Source: Apostichopus californicus (Eukaryota > Echinodermata > Holothuroidea > Aspidochirotida > Stichopodidae). From it: a stretch of 23,216 bases of DNA. The position numbers and the translations under genes are program-made. Where the stretch lies: NCBI GenBank assembly GCA_020650975.1, contig JAIPMN010008529.1, positions 1 to 23,216 of the forward strand, in the 5' to 3' direction. Below the pieces are notes generated by a model. The model made no database searches, was not told the origin of the DNA, and saw nothing but the letters and a program-made list of their open reading frames with translations. Of the stretch, positions 20,401 through 23,216 are shown in pieces; the stretch's first letter is position 1, and every line of letters begins with the position of its first letter.

Positions 20401-21820
20401 GGAGCTAATTAACCTTATTTCTCTTGTTTCATGGTTTGCAAGTCTGATGAGTTCAGTACTTATAGGCATTTGACATTTAGCAGAGAAACATAGAAAACAT
20501 AGATCTTATGGTTGAGGGCATTCTGAAGAACTTTGACAAATTAATGTCTGAACTCTGCCAACTTACATGGTAAAGTTAGATAGTACTATTACTTCTGATT
20601 CACTCCTCTTTACATGTTAGACAATGGACAAGAGCAGAGAAATTAATGGCAATTAAGAAAATTAATGAAAATTTAAACCTGAGACCTGCGGGTTACAGGC
20701 CCAGCCCTCTTACTAAATTTCGGGGCTGTCCAGTCGTTACCTTGGTGGTGATAACCTAGATACAACCATTGCTTTGCACTGAGGACATCATGGAGGAGTC
20801 AGAACCACCATAGCTCCCATACCCTGTACCCAAGAAAGTGGATGGGAGGGAATTGCATGACAAATTCAGCTATTTATAAATTATATTTATAATTATATTT
20901 ATAAATATGTTATATAAATATTTTAAAAAAATTTAAAAAATTATTTAAATATAAACAAAATAACAAAATAAGAGAATTTAAAAAATATTTTATAACTCTT
21001 AGTAGCTGTATGTCAGTGGAAAACTGACTGGGGAATGTGATTGTTTTTTTAGACCATGGAAAAGAGCAAAGAAAGTTAAGGCTTGATATTTTGTCAGTAA
21101 GACAGACTTTCCAGTGACTTATAACAAATGATCTCATAGATTAATCGGTTAACTAATTGGCAAACCAAAGACAAAAGCAGAACTGACAGAGGTTTGTGAA
21201 TAATTAATATATACAAGTTTCTGATATTAATGAGTCCATCATGATAGTGCATCTCACTAAACATTTACAGGTAATGTCACGAAAAGTGAATGAATTGGAA
21301 CACTTATTATATGTGAACTCTTATCTTTTGATTTTTAAACCCAACTGCTCAAAAGGGACCTGTCTGTTCTTCCACTTGGGTTGCGTCCTAAATCAAGTCT
21401 TCCCTTTGTAAAGAGTATCTTAGATTACGCTGTGAAGAGGTACCCAACTTGTCCGAGACTTGTCACGGAAATGTCAAGCTCAAGCAAAGTCGAGGATATT
21501 CATGCCCTTGACTAATAGGAAATGATTTCTAGGCTAGATTTGCTTAAAATTCTTGTTAAAATGATTATAACAGATAGCTTTTATTTTTTATCATTCAATG
21601 TTTTTTATCCTTTTTTGATTCTTCTTCACAAACATTTACTTTCACAAATTCAACAGTCCCTCACTTCTCATGCACACTTTTTTTTCCACTTTGAAAAAAT
21701 GTTAACTAGTAAGTACTGCAAACTTATAGTATGAGTCTTACCCATTTTTGTTATCTATGAACATTAAGCTCCAGAAGTTGCAACTGAACTCCTCGTTATA
21801 CCTCAAGGATATTTCACAGC
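17345..21820 (-). CDS. C-terminal part of a spliced gene with acidic tail (4 exons)
   Basis: Join of 21742-21820, 19991-20145, 17834-17886 and 17345-17467, read on the minus strand: 410 nt giving 135 residues and TGA, with the first codon completed by an upstream exon not identified here. Phases agree at all three junctions (2+1, 1+2 and 0) and no stop interrupts the frame. The first 75 or so residues are rich in aromatic and hydrophobic residues with four Cys (for example EEFSCNFWSLMFIDNKN, IKRCVWRMTFDVPEHYPGS) and look like a folded, beta-rich domain. A Ser-rich linker follows (GDTSSSASIS). The last 40 residues include 20 Asp/Glu with Ser in SDSDSDEDE contexts, the consensus for casein kinase 2. 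Such tails are common in nuclear and cytosolic proteins. I do not recognise the family and assign no function. Exon calls rest on splice signals plus phase; no homology was available. Confidence 0.65.
17468..17833 (-). other. Intron (366 nt) between the last two exons
   Basis: Bounded on the minus strand by GTGAGTTG at its 5' end and TTTTCTCAG at its 3' end. I see no other element inside it. Confidence 0.55.
17834..17886 (-). CDS. Short internal exon (53 nt), Ser-rich linker
   Basis: The donor is TCA/GTGAGT, with all six intron bases matching the U1 consensus. The acceptor is CTGTCTCTAAG before AGTTTTCG. The exon enters with two bases, then 17 codons: FSWPRRHGDTSSSASIS. An alternative acceptor two bases later would bring a TAG, and a Kozak-like ATG in another frame does not fit the next exon's phase. 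The frame used is the only one compatible with both neighbours. Confidence 0.6.
18310..18332 (-). other. G-quadruplex-capable tract on the sense strand
   Basis: On the minus strand this reads GGGGGGAGGTGGGGTGGGGG, with four G runs separated by one or two bases, a plausible quadruplex in the pre-mRNA or DNA. CCACCTCCCCCC on plus is the exact complement of GGGGGGAGGTGG at 18712-18723, so the two tracts could instead pair across about 380 nt. Confidence 0.55.
18710..18729 (+). other. G-rich tract on the plus strand
   Basis: Eight G, then A, GG, T, GG, A and five G. It is the inverted partner of 18310-18332 and is antisense to the spliced gene. Confidence 0.55.
19062..19260 (-). mobile_element. 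LINE-like 3' end (reverse orientation)
   Basis: On the minus strand the order is a hairpin region, then TTCACATTTTTTACTTATTT, GTGATGAAACAAATAATAAT and an AAT trinucleotide tail (plus 19062-19084). The hairpin pairs GGGAGTAC with GTACTTCC (plus 19153-19160 and 19194-19201) and has an inner stem AGGCCC/GGGTTT around AAAA (19167-19182). This layout matches the LINE tail at 1876-1972, though the sequence differs. No ORF2 residue is convincing upstream, so it is a short, heavily 5'-truncated copy lying in the gene's large intron. Confidence 0.5.
19991..20145 (-). CDS. Internal exon (155 nt), ordered domain end
   Basis: The acceptor is ATTAAAATCAATTACAG and the donor CCAG/GTAACT. The single open frame gives one completing base, 51 codons and one leftover base: SIKRCVWRMTFDVPEHYPGS, then ISFLDLRTFATFPQ, then SESRVSNPTSDAVERSP. 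Both other frames have stops. An internal CTTTCCCTCAG could act as a second acceptor and would shorten the exon to 52 nt (19991-20042); this keeps its end phase but would need a phase-0 partner upstream. Confidence 0.68.
20665..20735 (-). mobile_element. tRNA-like relic, probable old SINE head
   Basis: The minus strand reads AGTAAGAGGGCTGGGCCTGT, then AACCCGCAGGTCTCAGGTTT, then AAATTTTC. This resembles a tRNA from the D-arm through the B box (compare GTAGAGCGCTGGGCTTGTAACC in threonine-type tRNAs and GGTTCGAATCC). The B box is decayed (GGTTTAAATTT) and there is no intact acceptor stem, so it is not a functional tRNA. It is a different family from the ACAT-tailed SINE. Confidence 0.45.
20868..20965. 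repeat. AT-only low-complexity block with palindromes
   Basis: Almost pure A/T, with ATTTATAAATTATA and its near mirror TATAATTATATTTATAAAT forming an inverted repeat. It has probably expanded by slippage and may extrude as a cruciform. Confidence 0.7.
21742..21820 (-). CDS. First visible coding exon (79 nt)
   Basis: The donor AATGG/GTAAGA is good. The acceptor is GTCCAAATTGTGAG after a T-rich tract. The frame gives CEISLRYNEEFSCNFWSLMF, then IDNKN, with two bases (GG) left that join the C of the next exon to make Gly. An internal GGAGTTCAG is an alternative acceptor; it would start the exon at TTGCAAC with phase 2. No upstream exon of matching phase for the main acceptor is found to the window's end, so the 5' part of the gene is beyond 23216. 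Confidence 0.5.
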
Positions 21821-22042
21821 CTCACAATTTGGACATAAATGAAGGGAAAAAATTACATTTCCTTTCCAAATTTTGAACGGCATTATCATAACGCAAAGTA
21901 TGAATTCATGAATATTTGCACAAACAAAATTCATTATTGCTTATAAACTTCAGTACATTATCATTTAAGATCAAACCTCAATTTCTGTTGTTTCTTAAAG
22001 TTGAAGTCCTCACTAGTTTTACATCTGGATACATTTTCCACG

Positions 22043-22716
22043 AATTAAGTGGACCTACTAGAAGTTTACTTACCCACTAGAAGTGGACTTACACACTAGA
22101 AGTGGACTTACACACTATGAGTGGACTTACACACTAGAAGTGGACTCACTAGAAGTGGACTCACTAGAAGTGGACTTACACACAACAAGTGGACTTACAC
22201 ACTACAAGTGGACTTACACACTAGAGTGGACATACACACTAGAAGTGGACTTACACACTACAAGTGGACTTACACACTACAAGTGGACTAACACACTACA
22301 AGTGGACTTACACACTAGAAGTGGACTTACACACTAGAAGTGGACTTACACACTACAAGTGGACTTACACACTACCAGTGGACTTACACACTACAAGTGG
22401 ACTTACACACTACAAGTGGACTTACACACTACAAGTGGACTTACACACTACAAGTGGACTTACACACTACAAGTGGACTTACACACTACAAGTGGACTCA
22501 CTGCAAGTGGACTTACACACTACAAGTGGACTTACACACTACAAGTGGACTTACACACTAGAGTGGACATACACACTAGAAGTGGACTTACACACTACAA
22601 GTGGACTTACACACTACAAGTGGACTTACACACTACAAGTGGACTTACACACTACAAGTGGACTTACACACTACAAGTGGACTTACACACTACAAGTGGA
22701 CTGACACACTATGAGT
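22043..22716. repeat. 19-bp tandem array, about 35 units
   Basis: The consensus plus-strand unit is GTGGACTTACACACTACAA. Variants: three 15-nt units reading GTGGACTCACTAGAA or GTGGACTCACTGCAA, 18-nt units ending CTAGA, and two GTGGACATACACAC units. The landmark CTAGAGTGGACATACACACT occurs at 22221 and 22558, 337 bp apart (16 x 19 + 15 + 18), evidence of block duplication. The plus strand has no stop in any frame because 19 is not a multiple of three and no rotation creates one, so long frames here mean nothing. On the minus strand each unit reads TAGTGTGTAAGTCCAC and includes GTAAGT. Confidence 0.95.
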
Positions 22717-23216
22717 GGACTTGTTTTGGTGGCTTCCATATCATGTCTACATCCTGTTGCAGACTTGTCGGGATTAAAGCTTTTTTGCCACCATTACTAG
22801 TCGGTCCTAGAACACTTTATGCGTGACCTGAACCCCCCAATAACGAACAAATCTGCATGGTTTGTAATTAGTTGTAAGTTCATGGCATTTACCTACCAGG
22901 TATTATGCAAATCACGACGAGAGCAAGAATGCCAATCCCTCTAGGTATTACATGAATATTCATTAGCAATTTTATTTGTCTTTACTCAGTTGCAAGTGAC
23001 GTGGGGCTCTTGGAGCTTCAGTGAAATGCATAGTTATGTACAGGATTTTATTATCAAAATTAAAAACAATTAATGCTGGCCAATGGAAGTATTAAACAGA
23101 ATGTAGAGAGTTCATGTACAGTACAACAGGCATCTTTACTTTATGGTAAGCACATGTATAGAAAATGTCCCCCCCCCCCCTGCTGGTACATTTTAATTAT
23201 TGAGAAAATCATGACT
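22717..23216. other. Right flank
   Basis: Mostly unique sequence with a poly-C run at 23169-23180. The only candidate element is the possible signal-peptide exon on the minus strand at 22893-22963. Confidence 0.45.
22893..22963 (-). CDS. Candidate first exon with signal-peptide-like start (uncertain)
   Basis: On the minus strand an ATG (22961-22963) opens 23 codons, MNIHVIPRGIGILALVVICI then IPG, ending GGTAG/GTAAAT, a fair donor. An in-frame stop lies 12 codons upstream. A basic residue followed by a hydrophobic core is the form of a secretory signal peptide or membrane anchor. Its end phase (2) does not fit the main acceptor at 21820. It does fit the internal acceptor (minus TTCAG, exon 21742-21796), giving a Ser codon. 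The match may be chance in 71 bases. Confidence 0.2.

Larger units (their letters stand above)
20146..21741 (-). other. Intron (about 1.6 kb)
   Basis: Runs from GTAAGACT to TTACAG on the minus strand. It holds a tRNA-like relic (20665-20735) and a very AT-rich block (20868-20965). Plus-strand frames in it, such as the 70-codon one at 21522, are not credible genes. Confidence 0.5.

Noticed and set aside
20577..20625. Possible minus-strand exon RSESEVIVLSNFT with donor CAT/GTAAGT
   Set aside because: Its end phase would fit exon 20145, but it starts in phase 0 while the upstream exon at 21742 leaves phase 2, which would cause a stop. The acceptor TGTAAAG has its pyrimidines too far upstream.
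20665..20735. Functional tRNA gene on the minus strand
   Set aside because: The B box is degenerate and no acceptor stem pairs, so only a relic is supported.
21854..21905. Minus-strand open stretch IHTLRYDNAVQNLERK before a GTAATT
   Set aside because: The phase fits exon 21820, but the intron would be about 30 nt and there is no AG acceptor within the open stretch.
22083..22826. Four overlapping plus-strand ORFs with repeated LHTTSGLTHYKWTYT residues
   Set aside because: They are the three frames of the same stop-free 19-bp repeat. The same peptide appears in every frame with a 19-residue period, which a non-multiple-of-three unit must produce.

Overview
The window reads as nuclear DNA of an animal, most likely an aquatic invertebrate. 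It is AT-rich, has GT-AG introns, and carries tandem arrays, microsatellites, G/C homopolymer runs and truncated retroposons. There is no sign of bacterial gene organisation (no operons, no long ORFs). The retroposon types (a tRNA-derived SINE with an ACAT tail, LINE-like 3' ends, and a GCGCTATATAAAT plus ATT-repeat tail) are common in marine invertebrates and fish, but I cannot name a species or phylum from sequence alone.

Layout. From 1 to about 13.0 kb I find no gene I would defend. This part holds a 45-bp tandem repeat (380-580), an imperfect ACCAT-rich tract (1003-1125), a 5'-truncated LINE with a readable ORF2 C-terminus and structured 3' UTR (about 1500-1972), a reversed SINE copy (2593-2735), an unclassified repeat family (2752-3602), an alternating dimeric array (6808-7570) split by a 143-bp retroposon, a 54-bp minisatellite (7975-8812), a possible FN3 exon relic (9113-9230), a second SINE copy (9912-10120) and a 53-bp minisatellite with internal duplications (12028-13022). 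From 13.0 to 17.3 kb lie mostly unique AT-rich DNA, a third SINE copy beside an ATTC microsatellite (15274-15548) and a degenerate three-copy repeat (15700-16085).

The one real gene I can support is on the minus strand. Four exons (21742-21820, 19991-20145, 17834-17886, 17345-17467) have splice signals and reading phases that agree. Together they encode the last 135 residues of a protein I do not recognise. It has an ordered part rich in aromatic and hydrophobic residues, then a Ser-rich linker and a strongly acidic C-terminus, followed by a TGA stop and a poly(A) signal about 107 bases on. No long ORF reveals this gene; it appears only by joining short exons. Its 5' part lies mostly or wholly beyond the right edge.

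The most unusual element is a 19-bp array (about 22043-22716) just upstream of the first visible exon. On the sense strand of the gene nearly every unit carries GTAAGT, GTGAGT or GTATGT, the core of a 5' splice site. If the transcription unit extends through it, the pre-mRNA would carry about thirty tandem decoy U1-binding sites.
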